64,000 nt of DNA from CBDBCK01 sp965203345. GTDB lineage: Bacteria; Chloroflexota; Dehalococcoidia; Lucifugimonadales; Lucifugimonadaceae. The position numbers were made by a program, and so were the translations under genes. Shown here piece after piece: positions 34,528 to 44,851 of this stretch (positions are counted from its first letter, which is position 1; each line of letters starts with the position of its first letter). The notes below the pieces were generated by a model. The model had not been told where the DNA came from and did not search any database. It was given only the letters and a program-made list of their open reading frames with translations. The stretch lies in assembly GCA_965203345.1 (NCBI GenBank), contig CBDBCK010000028.1:496001-560000 (forward strand), given 5' to 3'.

Positions 34528-34993
34528 GAGGAGGGAACGGACGGTTCGGAAGAGGATATTCGCGGTGAAAGGGGGCACTTGTTATTACTGGTATGTTCCT
34601 GACGACCGTGACGACCCAAGCCCTCCTGTATAGGCGGGAATTCCCTGGTGTTCGTTGATATGAACGACTGTAACCCCGACCCCGGTACCTTTACCGGCAC
34701 CTGTTCCGATGCATGTTCCCTCTTCTTCGGCGCTGATTACTCCCACCCCTACTCCAATGTCCTCTCCCTAAAGGGATTTCTTATGGGGGATGGTTGAGGC
34801 GTAATCTGACGCCTGTACGAGCTGACCAAACCTGACCGCTTGCGGAAGAGTTGCATTTTTTATAGGATAAATGTTGTTTACATCCTTAGCAATCGGCAGG
34901 GACTCCACTCCATTGCGTGTGTGCGAGGTTAAGACGTGTTGACGTAACGAACTCTGTTTAAGTTGCCCTACAAAAACGTTATAGCTTTAGTTT
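34528..34993. other. Intergenic region with a possible gene remnant, upstream of gltB
   Basis: 466 bases without a convincing complete gene. The first half holds coding-like, Cys-containing fragments in two frames (see 34565-34797). The second half has no clear promoter; gltB also lacks a visible ribosome site before its ATG. Confidence 0.5.
34565..34797 (+). pseudogene. Possible Cys-rich gene remnant (frameshifted)
   Basis: Two short frames sit in a row: GTG 34565 to TAG 34633 (VKGGTCYYWYVPDDRDDP...) and, in another frame, open from 34612 to TGA 34797 with an ATG at 34660 (MNDCNPDPGTFTGTCSDACS...). Their biased composition (Cys, Asp, Pro, Tyr) looks coding, and a single frameshift would join them. 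They do not match the preceding exported proteins in any way I can see. Low confidence: this may be chance. Confidence 0.25.
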
Positions 34994-37900
34994 ATGAATA
35001 CCTCCAGATCTAATATAAGCGTGAAAGGCTTGTTAAAATCCCGCGGTCTGCATGAACCGTTCTTTGAGCGCGACGCTTGCGGAGTAGGGCTTGTGGCAGA
35101 CGTATCAGGGAGACGCACTTCTCGCATTATCAGTCAGGCGTTGGAGGTTCTTTGCAACCTTGAACATCGCGGAGCTCGAGGCTCTGATCCAGACACTGGG
35201 GACGGTGCAGGGATCCTGATACACATGCCGCACCGCTTCATGCTTGGTGCCGGCCTGGATGCTGACGTACGTCTTCCTGATGCTGGAAGGTACGCGGTGG
35301 CTATGGTGTTTCTTCCCCAAAATGAGAGCCTGATGCGTAGTACTATGGACGCTTTGGAGGAAGCGTGCCTCAAGAGTGAGTTGTCTCCCCTTGGCTGGCG
35401 CCGAGTCCCCACAAGGCCAGAGAATATCGGAAAAAGTGCCGCGGAAACGATGCCTGATATACGTCAACTGTTTGTCGCCGCTCCGCCGGGCTTAGAAGGG
35501 GAGGCTTTGGAACGTCGGGCATACCTGGCTCGCAAACGAGCGGAAGCGAGAGTAAGCGCCATAATGAACGGTTTGTCCTTCAATGGTCCTGAAAACGACT
35601 TTTATATCTGCTCCTTCTCTTCTCGTACCATCATCTACAAAGGACTTCTTCTGGGGAGTCAGGTGGAGCAGCTTTTCCCAGACCTTGCCTCGCCTGATAT
35701 GGAGAGCGGATTTGGCCTGGTGCACTCCCGCTTCAGCACAAACACGCTAGGCTCTTGGAAGCTCGCCCATCCGTACCGTCTTCTCGCCCACAACGGCGAA
35801 ATCAACACATTACGCGGCAACGTCAACTGGATGTCGGCGAGAGAGCGTACTCTCGTTTCGGAAGCGTTTGGGGACGATATAAAGGAACTGCTGCCCATAT
35901 GCGAACGGGACGCCTCTGACACTGCCTCTTTGGACAATGTGTTGGAATTGTTAACTATGAGTGGCCGGTCGCTAGAGCATGCCGCCTCAATGATGTTGCC
36001 TTCGGCCTGGTATGGTCACGAATCTATGCCTCCGCACGAAAAAGAGTTCTATGAATACCATTTCGGGCTTATGGAATCTTGGGACGGTCCGGCTATGATT
36101 GTGTTTACGGACGGACGATCTCTGGGTGCTACTCTGGACAGGAACGGTCTGCGTCCTTTCCGTTACTGCATAACAAAAGACAACCTGCTGGTTATGGCTT
36201 CGGAGACCGGTGCGCTCCCTCTAAAGCCCGAAGATATAAAGTTCAACGGCAGGCTTGCACCCGGCCGTATGTTTCTGGTCAAGTTTGACGAAAAACGAAT
36301 AGAACCTTACGAAGAGCTCATGACCCGTCTCGCTTCACAAAAACCTTACGGAGAGTGGCTTGCGGCAAACCGCTTAACCATTGACGACCTTCCCGAACCT
36401 TCGGGTACACCGGAACCGAGAGGTCGTATGCTTACAGAGAGGCAAGCAGCTTTTGGATATACGCAGGAAGATTTGAATATACTTATTCGACCTATGTCTG
36501 AATCCGGAGAGCAGCCTCTCGGATCTATGGGGAACGATGTTCCCTTACCTGCGATGTCGGAACGCCCACAGCCTCTGTTCAGCTATTTCAAACAGCTGTT
36601 CGCTCAGGTATCAAACCCTCCTTTGGACGCTATTCGAGAGAAGCTGGTTACACAAATGGCGGTTCCCGTGGGCAGGCGCTCCAATATATTGGAAGAGACG
36701 GCGGAGCACTGCCGTGTACTGCGTATAGATCACCCCGTGATGAGCGACCTTGAGCTGGCAAAGGTAATATCAACGAAACAGCCGTGGCTCAAATCTTGTG
36801 TGATATCCACCCTCTTCAATAAACGAGCAGGGACACAGGGCTTGAAAGAGGCACTTGAGCGAGTCTTGGCAGAATCAGATGAAGCGATAAAGTATGGCGC
36901 TACCATAATCGTGCTTTCTGATAGAGGGGTTGACGCTAACCAGGCGTTTATCCCTTCCCTTCTCGCTTGCAGTTCACTGCATCATCACCTTATCCGCAAC
37001 CAGAGGAGAGGGCTTGCCGACGTCATAGTGGAGTCGGGCGAACCGAGGGAGGTACACCATTTTGCAACTCTTTTCGGGTACGGGGCAAGTGCAGTCAATC
37101 CTTACCTGGTTTTTGAGACGCTTGCCGATATCAGAAGTCGCGCTAATGGACTGAACGGAAAGGAACGTTCCGGATATGAAAGTCTCTCAGATAAGAACTA
37201 CATAAAGGCCGCGGAATCGGGGGTTCTGAAGACTATCTCAAAGATGGGAGTGTCCACCTTGCAGAGCTACATAGGTGCTCAGCAGTTTGAAGCCCTCGGT
37301 TTATCTGAAGACTTCATAGATGAACATTTCACATGGACTCCCTCTAGAATAGGCGGAATAGGGATACATGAAGTCGCGGAGGACGTTCTGGCAAACCATG
37401 AACGTGGGTTCCCGTCAGTTAGCTTATCATCCCGTATAAAACTTGATACAGGGGGGCTTTATATGTGGCGTAGCTCCGGTGAAAGACACGGCTGGAATCC
37501 GGATACCGTCTCATTGTTGCAGCAGGCCACCATCCGTCGGGATTGGGAGGCCTACCTTCAGTTTGAGAAGGTAGCGGATAAAGAGACGGCCGACAGCTTT
37601 GCTATACGAGGGATGCTAGAATTCAAACTTCCGGAGAAGAGTGTGCCACTGAAGGAGGTAGAGCCAGCGGAGGAAATAGTGAAGCGGTTCGCTACGGGGG
37701 CTATCTCACTTGGATCTATAAGCAAAGAGGCTCACGAAACGTTAGCGATAGCTATGAACCGTATAGGCGCGCGCAGTAATACCGGTGAAGGTGGAGAGGA
37801 TCCTGCCCGGTTTGTCCCGGACTCTAACGGGGATTACCGGAGCTCTGCGGTCAAACAGGTTGCAAGCGGACGGTTTGGTGTAACTGCCAGCTATCTCTCA

Positions 37901-39610
37901 AACGCTAAAGATCTCCAGATAAAGATGGCGCAGGGCGCAAAGCCGGGCGAAGGCGGAGAGATACCAGGACTTAAGATCAGCGAATACATAGCCTATATCC
38001 GCAAAACCACCCCTGGAGTAGGGCTTATATCGCCTCCTCCTCATCATGATATCTACTCAATAGAGGACTTGGCGCAGCTGATACACGACTTGAAGAACGT
38101 AAACCCAGAATCAAGGGTCCATGTGAAGCTGGTTTCGGAAGTTGGGGTAGGCATAATTGCAGCGGGTGTCTCAAAGGGTAAAGGCGATGTGGTGTTGATA
38201 TCCGGTGATTCAGGCGGGACGGGAGCGTCTCCTCTTTCGTCCATAAGACACGCGGGTCTGCCTTGGGAGTTGGGCGTAGCCGAGACTCAGCAGGTGCTTG
38301 TAGAAAATGGGCTGAGAGACCGCATAGTAGTCCAGACGGACGGGCACCTGAAGACGGCTAAAGACGTGATTATAGCTGCTCTGTTCGGAGCTGAGGAATG
38401 GGGTATAGCTACGGGGGCGCTGGTAGCTATGGGATGCATAATGCTTAGAAAATGCCATTTGAATACCTGTTCTGTAGGAGTGGCTACACAAAACCCGGAA
38501 CTGCGCCGCCGTTTTGCGGGAACACCGGAAGCGGTAGTCAACTACTTCCTGATGCTTTCCGAAAGGATGCGTCACTATATGGCCCAGCTGGGTTTTCGTA
38601 CAGTCAACGAGATGGTAGGTAGGGCGGATATGCTTAAGCAGCGCGAGGACTCACTCGGTGATAATGGACGCACTTTCGACTTGTCTCGCTTACTTTTTAC
38701 TCCAAAGCCATGGGTGAGAGACCATCTTTATAACAGCCGTGAACAGGATCACGACTTGGACAAAGCCTTAGATAATCGGCTAATTAGTGCGGCAAAGCCG
38801 GCCATAGAGCTGGACGAACCGGTACAAGCTGAATTCAATATACGCAACGTGAACCGCTCGGTAGGAGCTATGCTCAGCGGTAAGATAACGAAACTTCACG
38901 GTGAACGTAGTTTGCCTGATGGTTCCATTAAGTTTGTTTTCAAAGGTTCTGCTGGTCAAAGCTTCGGGGCTTTTCTTATAAACGGGGTGGAGTTCAGGCT
39001 GGAAGGAGACGCGAACGACTATCTCGGTAAAGGGCTTTCCGGTGGTCGTATCATTGTCGTACAACCCGCCTCGTCCAAGCTGATACCCGAAGAAAACGTG
39101 ATAATAGGCAACGTAGCCCTTTACGGTGCTACAAGCGGTGAGGTGTATATAAGAGGCTTAGGAGGGGAGCGTTTCTGTGTGAGAAATAGTGCAGCATGGG
39201 CGGTAATAGAGGGCGTCGGTGATCACTGTTGCGAATATATGACCGGTGGACGAGTGGCCGTTATAGGTCCTTCGGGCAGAAACGTCGCCGCAGGTATGAG
39301 TGGCGGTATAGCGTATATATTGAACCATGACGGAGAGCTGGCAACTCGCTTCAATACTGAGATGGCAGACTTGCTGGACGTCTCTTCGGGCTCCGAATAC
39401 GACCAAGAATTAAGAACTATGATTGAGAATCACGCCAGGTATACAGACTCATCATTGGCGGACGCTATGCTGGCCGATTGGCATGGCTCTTTGAAGCGTT
39501 TCAAGATGGTTATGCCAAAAGACTACGCACGGGTACTAAAGCAACAGCAAGAGCGTTCCTCTGACGGCAATCTTACCTTTACGAAGGCGAAAGAGGCAGC
39601 TCTTGGGTAA
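34994..39610 (+). CDS. gltB: Glutamate synthase, large subunit
   Basis: Makes glutamate from glutamine and 2-oxoglutarate. 1538 residues, full length. The amidotransferase nucleophile is Cys29 in ERDACGVGLVAD, so a short propeptide is expected to be removed. Other landmarks are LVHSRFSTNTLGSW, LAHNGEINTLRGN, the FMN domain with IRHAGLPWELGVAE, the 3Fe-4S cysteines in GCIMLRKCHLNTCSVGVATQ, and the C-terminal beta-helix GGRIIVVQP ... GGRVAVIGPSGRN. It forms an operon with gltD (8-base overlap). The ATG at 34994 has no visible ribosome site. Confidence 0.97.
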   Translation: MNTSRSNISVKGLLKSRGLHEPFFERDACGVGLVADVSGRRTSRIISQALEVLCNLEHRGARGSDPDTGDGAGILIHMPHRFMLGAGLDADVRLPDAGRYAVAMVFLPQNESLMRSTMDALEEACLKSELSPLGWRRVPTRPENIGKSAAETMPDIRQLFVAAPPGLEGEALERRAYLARKRAEARVSAIMNGLSFNGPENDFYICSFSSRTIIYKGLLLGSQVEQLFPDLASPDMESGFGLVHSRFSTNTLGSWKLAHPYRLLAHNGEINTLRGNVNWMSARERTLVSEAFGDDIKELLPICERDASDTASLDNVLELLTMSGRSLEHAASMMLPSAWYGHESMPPHEKEFYEYHFGLMESWDGPAMIVFTDGRSLGATLDRNGLRPFRYCITKDNLLVMASETGALPLKPEDIKFNGRLAPGRMFLVKFDEKRIEPYEELMTRLASQKPYGEWLAANRLTIDDLPEPSGTPEPRGRMLTERQAAFGYTQEDLNILIRPMSESGEQPLGSMGNDVPLPAMSERPQPLFSYFKQLFAQVSNPPLDAIREKLVTQMAVPVGRRSNILEETAEHCRVLRIDHPVMSDLELAKVISTKQPWLKSCVISTLFNKRAGTQGLKEALERVLAESDEAIKYGATIIVLSDRGVDANQAFIPSLLACSSLHHHLIRNQRRGLADVIVESGEPREVHHFATLFGYGASAVNPYLVFETLADIRSRANGLNGKERSGYESLSDKNYIKAAESGVLKTISKMGVSTLQSYIGAQQFEALGLSEDFIDEHFTWTPSRIGGIGIHEVAEDVLANHERGFPSVSLSSRIKLDTGGLYMWRSSGERHGWNPDTVSLLQQATIRRDWEAYLQFEKVADKETADSFAIRGMLEFKLPEKSVPLKEVEPAEEIVKRFATGAISLGSISKEAHETLAIAMNRIGARSNTGEGGEDPARFVPDSNGDYRSSAVKQVASGRFGVTASYLSNAKDLQIKMAQGAKPGEGGEIPGLKISEYIAYIRKTTPGVGLISPPPHHDIYSIEDLAQLIHDLKNVNPESRVHVKLVSEVGVGIIAAGVSKGKGDVVLISGDSGGTGASPLSSIRHAGLPWELGVAETQQVLVENGLRDRIVVQTDGHLKTAKDVIIAALFGAEEWGIATGALVAMGCIMLRKCHLNTCSVGVATQNPELRRRFAGTPEAVVNYFLMLSERMRHYMAQLGFRTVNEMVGRADMLKQREDSLGDNGRTFDLSRLLFTPKPWVRDHLYNSREQDHDLDKALDNRLISAAKPAIELDEPVQAEFNIRNVNRSVGAMLSGKITKLHGERSLPDGSIKFVFKGSAGQSFGAFLINGVEFRLEGDANDYLGKGLSGGRIIVVQPASSKLIPEENVIIGNVALYGATSGEVYIRGLGGERFCVRNSAAWAVIEGVGDHCCEYMTGGRVAVIGPSGRNVAAGMSGGIAYILNHDGELATRFNTEMADLLDVSSGSEYDQELRTMIENHARYTDSSLADAMLADWHGSLKRFKMVMPKDYARVLKQQQERSSDGNLTFTKAKEAALG

Positions 39611-41093
39611 GGTTACCGGTTTTCTTGAGGACGGTAGGCACACTCCTGCGCGACGTCCGGTTTCCGAACGGGTGAAGGATTGGCGCGAAGTTTACACTCA
39701 TTGGGACGAGAAGGACGCGCGCACCCAAGCAGGGCGTTGTATGGATTGTGGTATACCGTTCTGCAACAAAGGGTGTCCGCTTGGCAATCTGATACCAGAG
39801 TGGAACGACTTGGTCTATAACGGCGATTGGAAGGCTGCTATAGAAAGACTGCACTCAACCAACAACTTCCCTGAATTTACCGGCAGAATATGTCCGGCTC
39901 CATGCGAACCGGCCTGTACTTTGTCTATTAACGACAGTCCGGTAACGATTGAGATGGTTGAGAGAGCTATATCGACCCGTGCTTGGGAAGAGGGCTGGAT
40001 AACCCCGGAACCTCCTTCAAACCGCACTGGCAAAAAAGTAGCGATAGTAGGTTCGGGTCCCGCTGGACTTGCTGCTGCTCAACAGCTCAACAGAGCGGGA
40101 CATAGTGTAATGGTTTTTGAGCGTGATGAGCTATTAGGTGGGCTACTGCAGCTGGGTATTCCAGAGTTCAAGCTAGAGAAACATCTTGTAGACAGGCGTA
40201 TCCAGCAGATGGAAGAAGAAGGGGTGGTGTTTAAACCTTCAACTAGCGTGGGCAAAGATATAGCGGTGGACGAGCTGTTGGCGTCTTTTGACGCTGTTTG
40301 TTTGGCTATAGGCTCGACAAAACCCAGGGATCTGCTGATACCTGGACGTGAACTTAAGGGCGTGGCATTCGCTATGCAGTATTTGACTCGGCAGAATCGC
40401 AGATTGAAGGAATGTAGCCTCTCTGGAGGAGAAGAACTTGAGGCTGAGGGCAAAAATGTGCTGATATTGGGCGGTGGAGATACGGGTGCTGACTGTTTAG
40501 GGACGGCTCACAGACAGCAAGCCAAGAACGTTGTACAGATAGAGATAATGCCTCATCCACCTCACGAAAGGCGTATGCTGAACCCCTGGCCGCAATGGCC
40601 TTTGGTGTTTAGGATCTCGACGGCGCATGAAGAAGGAGGCCTGCGGGACTATAGCGTCTTAGTGAAGAGGTTTGAAGGGGACGCAGATGGTAACGTCCAA
40701 TGTGCCGTTTGCATGCGCGTTTCTTGGGGCAAAGGTGAGAACGGTAGACTGTCCATGCGGGAGGTGAGTGGAACGGAATTTTCTATACCATGCGAGCTCG
40801 TTCTGCTAGCAATGGGATTTGTCCACCCTGAGCATGAGGGACCGCTGGACGATCTGGAAATTGAATACGATCAACGCGGCAATATAAAGACGGATGTCTC
40901 GTTGCAGAGTTCTATACCCAAACTGTTCGCGTGCGGAGACGCTCAGCGCGGGCAGTCTCTTGTCGTTCATGCTATAGCGAGCGGTAGAGCCTGTGCTCGT
41001 TCTATAGATTTATACCTTTCGGGTGGAGTATCCTCACTTCCTCCTATTCACCAGTATGCTCGCCCGTCTATACGAAACGGAAACGGCACATAG
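39603..41093 (+). CDS. gltD: Glutamate synthase, small subunit
   Basis: 496 residues; FAD/NADPH electron-input subunit of the GltBD complex. N-terminal cysteine clusters CMDCGIPFCNKGCPLGN and GRICPAPCEPAC bind 4Fe-4S centres. The FAD site is VAIVGSGPAGLAAAQQL, the NADPH site VLILGGGDTGADC, and the C-terminal FACGDAQRGQSLVVHAIASG closes the FAD site. It starts at TTG 39603, overlapping the end of gltB, which suggests coupled translation at a fixed ratio. Confidence 0.97.
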   Translation: MGKVTGFLEDGRHTPARRPVSERVKDWREVYTHWDEKDARTQAGRCMDCGIPFCNKGCPLGNLIPEWNDLVYNGDWKAAIERLHSTNNFPEFTGRICPAPCEPACTLSINDSPVTIEMVERAISTRAWEEGWITPEPPSNRTGKKVAIVGSGPAGLAAAQQLNRAGHSVMVFERDELLGGLLQLGIPEFKLEKHLVDRRIQQMEEEGVVFKPSTSVGKDIAVDELLASFDAVCLAIGSTKPRDLLIPGRELKGVAFAMQYLTRQNRRLKECSLSGGEELEAEGKNVLILGGGDTGADCLGTAHRQQAKNVVQIEIMPHPPHERRMLNPWPQWPLVFRISTAHEEGGLRDYSVLVKRFEGDADGNVQCAVCMRVSWGKGENGRLSMREVSGTEFSIPCELVLLAMGFVHPEHEGPLDDLEIEYDQRGNIKTDVSLQSSIPKLFACGDAQRGQSLVVHAIASGRACARSIDLYLSGGVSSLPPIHQYARPSIRNGNGT

Positions 41094-41102
41094 TTCCGTC
41101 GG

Positions 41103-42893
41103 ATGCGTATGAGTTCTGTAATACGCGTAGCCGCTGGACAGATAAACACGACAGTCGGCGACTTTGAGGGTAATGAAAGGCGGATAGTTGAGGGTATAGA
41201 ATATTCCCGAGAATTGCGGGCGGATCTGGTGGCTTTTCCAGAACTCTCCATCTGTGGCTACCCGCCGGAAGACTTGGTGATAACGCCTTCGTTTGTGAGA
41301 GACAATCTAGCGACTCTGAAGAGGGTTGTCCAAGCGACTAAAGGGTTGGTCACAGTCGTTGGGTTTGTGGACGATGATGAGGAAACGCTAGGCAACGCCG
41401 CCGCCGTAATCGTTGACGGTGAGATGGTGGCTATATATCGTAAAGCCTTGTTGCCGAACTACGGGGTGTTTGACGAGAAGCGATACTTCACGCCCGGATT
41501 TGAATGCCCAGTCTTTAGGTTGAGGGGAATCTCTGTCACTGCTACCGTTTGCGAGGATATATGGGAACCATCCGGTCCTATGGAGGCTCACCGTCGGCAT
41601 AAGACGGAATTGATTATAAACATAAATGCTTCACCGTACAGAACCGGTATATTTGATGAACGAGAGAGTACCCTGAAGAGTCGTGCTGAGCATAACCAAG
41701 CCTTCTTTCTTTACGTAAATCAAGTGGGCGGCCAAGATGAGCTCGTCTTTGACGGTGGTAGCATGGCCGTATCTCCTGATGGGAACGTCATCCTGGAACT
41801 GCCGCAGTTTGAAGAAAGCACGGCGGCAGTAGATATGGATATCTCCCTGCTGAAAAGCGTCCGTAAGACAAGGATGAAGCGGTATAGGGGAATCCGACCT
41901 AGCCCGATGGGATGCAGAATAGTCAAAATATCCTCACCAGATATTCCCACTGTGAATTCCCTCCCAGCTTTGAAGCACTATTCGCAGACCCATCCCAGCA
42001 ACCTAGAGGCGACGCGGAAAGCGCTTGTATTGGGATTGAAGGACTACGTGTATAAGACGAACTTTGATTACGTGGCCATCGCTTTGTCCGGTGGAATCGA
42101 CTCATCGCTTGTTGCTTGTCTAGCTGCGGAAGCGTTGGGAGCGGATAAGGTTCTGGGAATAGCTATGCCCTCTAGATATTCTTCTCAAAGCAGTGTGGAA
42201 GACGCCCGCGCACTGACTAAGAACTTGAACATCCCCCTATGGGAGCTCGCTATAGAACCGGCGCATTCTGCCTTTCAAAGTATATTGGAACCTAAATTCG
42301 GGATAGATGAAGAGATTGTAGATTCAACGGAAGAGAATATACAGGCGCGGGTTCGTGGAACCTTGATGATGGCGATATCAAACAAGTATAATCGTCTTAT
42401 TCTAACTACCGGAAATAAGTCGGAAATGGCTACAGGATACGCTACTCTTTACGGTGACATGGCTGGAGGTTTCGCCGTGATAAAGGACGTGCCTAAGACC
42501 ATGGTTTACGACCTCTGCAATCTTATAAACCGCGAAGCAGGCAGCCCGGTAATCCCCTTTTCGGTCATTGAGAAGCCTCCCAGCGCAGAGTTGCGTCCAA
42601 ATCAGACAGACCAAGATTCTCTGCCACCGTACGATATCCTTGATAGGATACTTTACAGTTATATAGAGGAACGAATCTCTATTGAAGAGATAGTCGAACG
42701 GGAACGTCAACAGGGAGGTGCAGACCCGCAAACTGTCGTCAAGGTGGCGAGGCTCGTGGACAATAGCGAATACAAAAGAAGACAAGCACCTCCGGGCATC
42801 AAAATCACGTCTCTTTCCTTTGGTAGAGATCGCCGTCTTCCAATAGCATCCGCGTATCGCCCAAAGTGGAACAGGTACGATCGTAAAACATGA
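41103..42893 (+). CDS. nadE: Glutamine-dependent NAD+ synthetase
   Basis: Last step of NAD+ synthesis, with its own glutaminase. 596 residues in two domains. N-terminal nitrilase-like domain: Glu in AFPELSICGYPPEDL, Lys in RKALLPNYGVFDEKRYF, Cys in TATVCEDIWEP (the Glu-Lys-Cys triad). C-terminal synthetase: ATP loop IALSGGIDSSLVAC, then TGNKSEMATGYATLYGDMAG. Nine bases after gltD, so it is probably part of the same glutamine-using operon. A second in-frame ATG at 41109 could also be the start. Confidence 0.97.
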   Translation: MRMSSVIRVAAGQINTTVGDFEGNERRIVEGIEYSRELRADLVAFPELSICGYPPEDLVITPSFVRDNLATLKRVVQATKGLVTVVGFVDDDEETLGNAAAVIVDGEMVAIYRKALLPNYGVFDEKRYFTPGFECPVFRLRGISVTATVCEDIWEPSGPMEAHRRHKTELIININASPYRTGIFDERESTLKSRAEHNQAFFLYVNQVGGQDELVFDGGSMAVSPDGNVILELPQFEESTAAVDMDISLLKSVRKTRMKRYRGIRPSPMGCRIVKISSPDIPTVNSLPALKHYSQTHPSNLEATRKALVLGLKDYVYKTNFDYVAIALSGGIDSSLVACLAAEALGADKVLGIAMPSRYSSQSSVEDARALTKNLNIPLWELAIEPAHSAFQSILEPKFGIDEEIVDSTEENIQARVRGTLMMAISNKYNRLILTTGNKSEMATGYATLYGDMAGGFAVIKDVPKTMVYDLCNLINREAGSPVIPFSVIEKPPSAELRPNQTDQDSLPPYDILDRILYSYIEERISIEEIVERERQQGGADPQTVVKVARLVDNSEYKRRQAPPGIKITSLSFGRDRRLPIASAYRPKWNRYDRKT

Positions 42894-42956
42894 CATGTGT
42901 GTTCACCTCCACAAAAGCAAAACAAAATAATGCCCTTCATGTCTTCATGGCGCAAG

Positions 42957-42983
42957 TAGCCGTAGGCTAAAACCGTAAGGTTT
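42957..42983. promoter_or_regulatory. Two adjacent short hairpins between nadE and the HtrA-like gene
   Basis: TAGCC-GTA-GGCTA (42957-42969) is followed at once by AAACC-GTAA-GGTTT (42970-42983). Each has five perfect pairs and a 3-4 base loop. No T-run follows, so a terminator is not obvious; they may act in the leader of the next gene. Confidence 0.3.
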
Positions 42984-43034
42984 GCCCCAGCGTATATCTC
43001 AGTAAATATTACCTCTACAGTGATAGGACAGAAA

Positions 43035-44261
43035 ATGAAGCATAGCGTAAAAACCCTTTTAGTCGCGTTGCTAGTTGGGGCGGTATTCGCTCTTGCAGCG
43101 TGCAGCTCTTTTGTGCGTACTTCAGCGTCTACGGACGATGAAGACTCTATAAACTCTGGTCAGACACTTTCCTCTTCCGGTAGTCAGCAATCCATTGTAG
43201 AAACCCCGACGGTGGTTTTTGATGATCAGCAAGTAGCCTTCACAATACCGCTTGATGATGAGACTTGGAACAACGCTTTGCAACTGACGCCATACCACGT
43301 TACGTCTGCGTATGAAGTGGTTCTCTCTGGTATATACGTGAGGTCTGTGCCGTCCGTAGTGCAGATAACTACCGATCTGGGTTCTGGGTCCGGCTGGGTC
43401 TGGGACGGTAACGGGTATTTGGTAACTAATCAACACGTGATAGACAACGCATCCGAGATAATCGTGACTTTTGAGGACGGTAGATCTTATCGAGCAGATC
43501 TGATAGGTTCAGACGCAGACTCGGACTTGGCGGTTCTTAAGATAGATGGAGTGAAGACGATTCCTCTGACGTTAGGGGACAGTAATGAGCTTCGCCCCGG
43601 CCACTTGGCTGTAGCCATAGGGAGCCCTTTTGGGCAAGACTTCACTTTAACGGTAGGTATAGTAAGCGCGTTGCTTAGGTCAATACCCTCTGGCTCCACA
43701 CCGTTTAGTATACCCGCCGTTATTCAGACGGACGCGGCATTGAATCCCGGTAACTCTGGCGGTCCTTTACTGGACAGTTCTGGACGCATTATCGGCGTCA
43801 ACACTCAAATACGTAGTGGCACTGGAACGAGTGCGGGCGTAGGGTTTGCCGTCCCGATTAACCTTATAAAACGTGTAGTACCTTCAATAATAGAGGATGG
43901 CACGCATGAATACTCTTATCTAGGCATAACTGGAGGTAGCGTGAACCTCAACATCAGAGAATCCATTGGTTTGGATGATGATGTTCGGGGAGCATTGGTA
44001 ACTTCTGTATCACCGGGTGATCCTGCGGAAAGAGCAGGGCTTACGGGAGATTCACAGCCGTCATGTCGTTTAGGGGGTCCCTGTAACTATGACGGGGATA
44101 TAATTACGGCTATAAATGGACTAACTGTGAACACAATGGACCAGCTCATAGCCTATCTGTCCCTTGAGACTTCGCCTGGAGACACGGTCTTAGTGGATAT
44201 ACTGCGTGACCAGCGTCTTCAAACGCTGGAGGTGCAACTGTCCGCTCGTCCGATACCCTGA
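43035..44261 (+). CDS. HtrA/DegP-like serine protease, probable lipoprotein
   Basis: Envelope quality-control protease. Starting at ATG 43035 (AGGA seven bases ahead; a GTG at 43020 has no such site) gives 408 residues with a signal peptide ending in the lipobox LAAC, so the protein is likely lipid-anchored. Trypsin-like triad: His in VTNQHVIDNA, Asp in SDADSDLAVLKID, Ser in NPGNSGGPLLDSSG. One C-terminal PDZ domain (YLGITGGSVNLN ... GDIITAINGLTV). A low-complexity Ser/Asp linker follows the lipid-site cysteine. The chain has one PDZ, as in DegS/HhoA-type proteins. Confidence 0.93.
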   Translation: MKHSVKTLLVALLVGAVFALAACSSFVRTSASTDDEDSINSGQTLSSSGSQQSIVETPTVVFDDQQVAFTIPLDDETWNNALQLTPYHVTSAYEVVLSGIYVRSVPSVVQITTDLGSGSGWVWDGNGYLVTNQHVIDNASEIIVTFEDGRSYRADLIGSDADSDLAVLKIDGVKTIPLTLGDSNELRPGHLAVAIGSPFGQDFTLTVGIVSALLRSIPSGSTPFSIPAVIQTDAALNPGNSGGPLLDSSGRIIGVNTQIRSGTGTSAGVGFAVPINLIKRVVPSIIEDGTHEYSYLGITGGSVNLNIRESIGLDDDVRGALVTSVSPGDPAERAGLTGDSQPSCRLGGPCNYDGDIITAINGLTVNTMDQLIAYLSLETSPGDTVLVDILRDQRLQTLEVQLSARPIP

Positions 44262-44851
44262 TGAGTTCTCTAAATCTCAATTCACAACGATCGGAACGCT
44301 ATTCGATAAGTCGTAGCTGATGAATTCATAACGATGTTTTTAGTAGTGCATTGTCTTATGGCGACAGGCTCTGTAAAAGACCTATCAGTTGTCGCGGCCG
44401 TGAGCCTGTCGCGCCTCATAGCGGTTCAAGGTCATAGGTCCCCCAGACCGTCCTGATGAGACATTTTGCTTAGGTCTTTTCCAGAGACGGCACAGTTCCT
44501 CTTCATCCTAACGGATAAACGCTGACGTTGGATGGGCAGTTAAATTGAACAAGCTAGGTGTTCCTTTGCCGATACAAGCAGTTCATGCTTGAAATCAAGA
44601 ACAGATTATCAACTTATTTCCGATACTCTAACCCGCAAGGAAATTGATAGTAGACGTATTTTACTTGTTTTGGACGCGCCTAACTGGATACTGCACTAGA
44701 CAGATGTACCCTGAGCTTTATAGATTGGTATGATACTTAATGAATTAGACTATTTAGCACGGTGCTTACGAGAATCATAACTACAAAATGTTCACTTTAC
44801 ATTATGAGATAAGCTGGATTTGCGTCGTGGATATATTAATGGAGATAAACG
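44262..44851. other. Long intergenic region before recA
   Basis: 590 bases with no credible frame. It contains the inverted repeat at 44361-44412. I found no Gram-positive-type SOS box (GAAC-N4-GTTC) in front of recA, and no clear -35/-10 pair. No tRNA or other RNA gene was recognised. Confidence 0.5.
44361..44412. terminator. Inverted repeat downstream of the HtrA-like gene
   Basis: Arms GCGACAGGCTC (44361-44371) and GAGCCTGTCGC (44402-44412), 11 perfect pairs around a 30-base loop. It begins 100 bases after the protease stop. No T-run follows, so its role as a terminator is only possible. Confidence 0.35.

Noticed and set aside
44547..44563. GAAC-N9-GTTC upstream of recA as an SOS box
   Set aside because: The spacing is nine, not four as in the Gram-positive LexA box, and it lies about 290 bases from the start.
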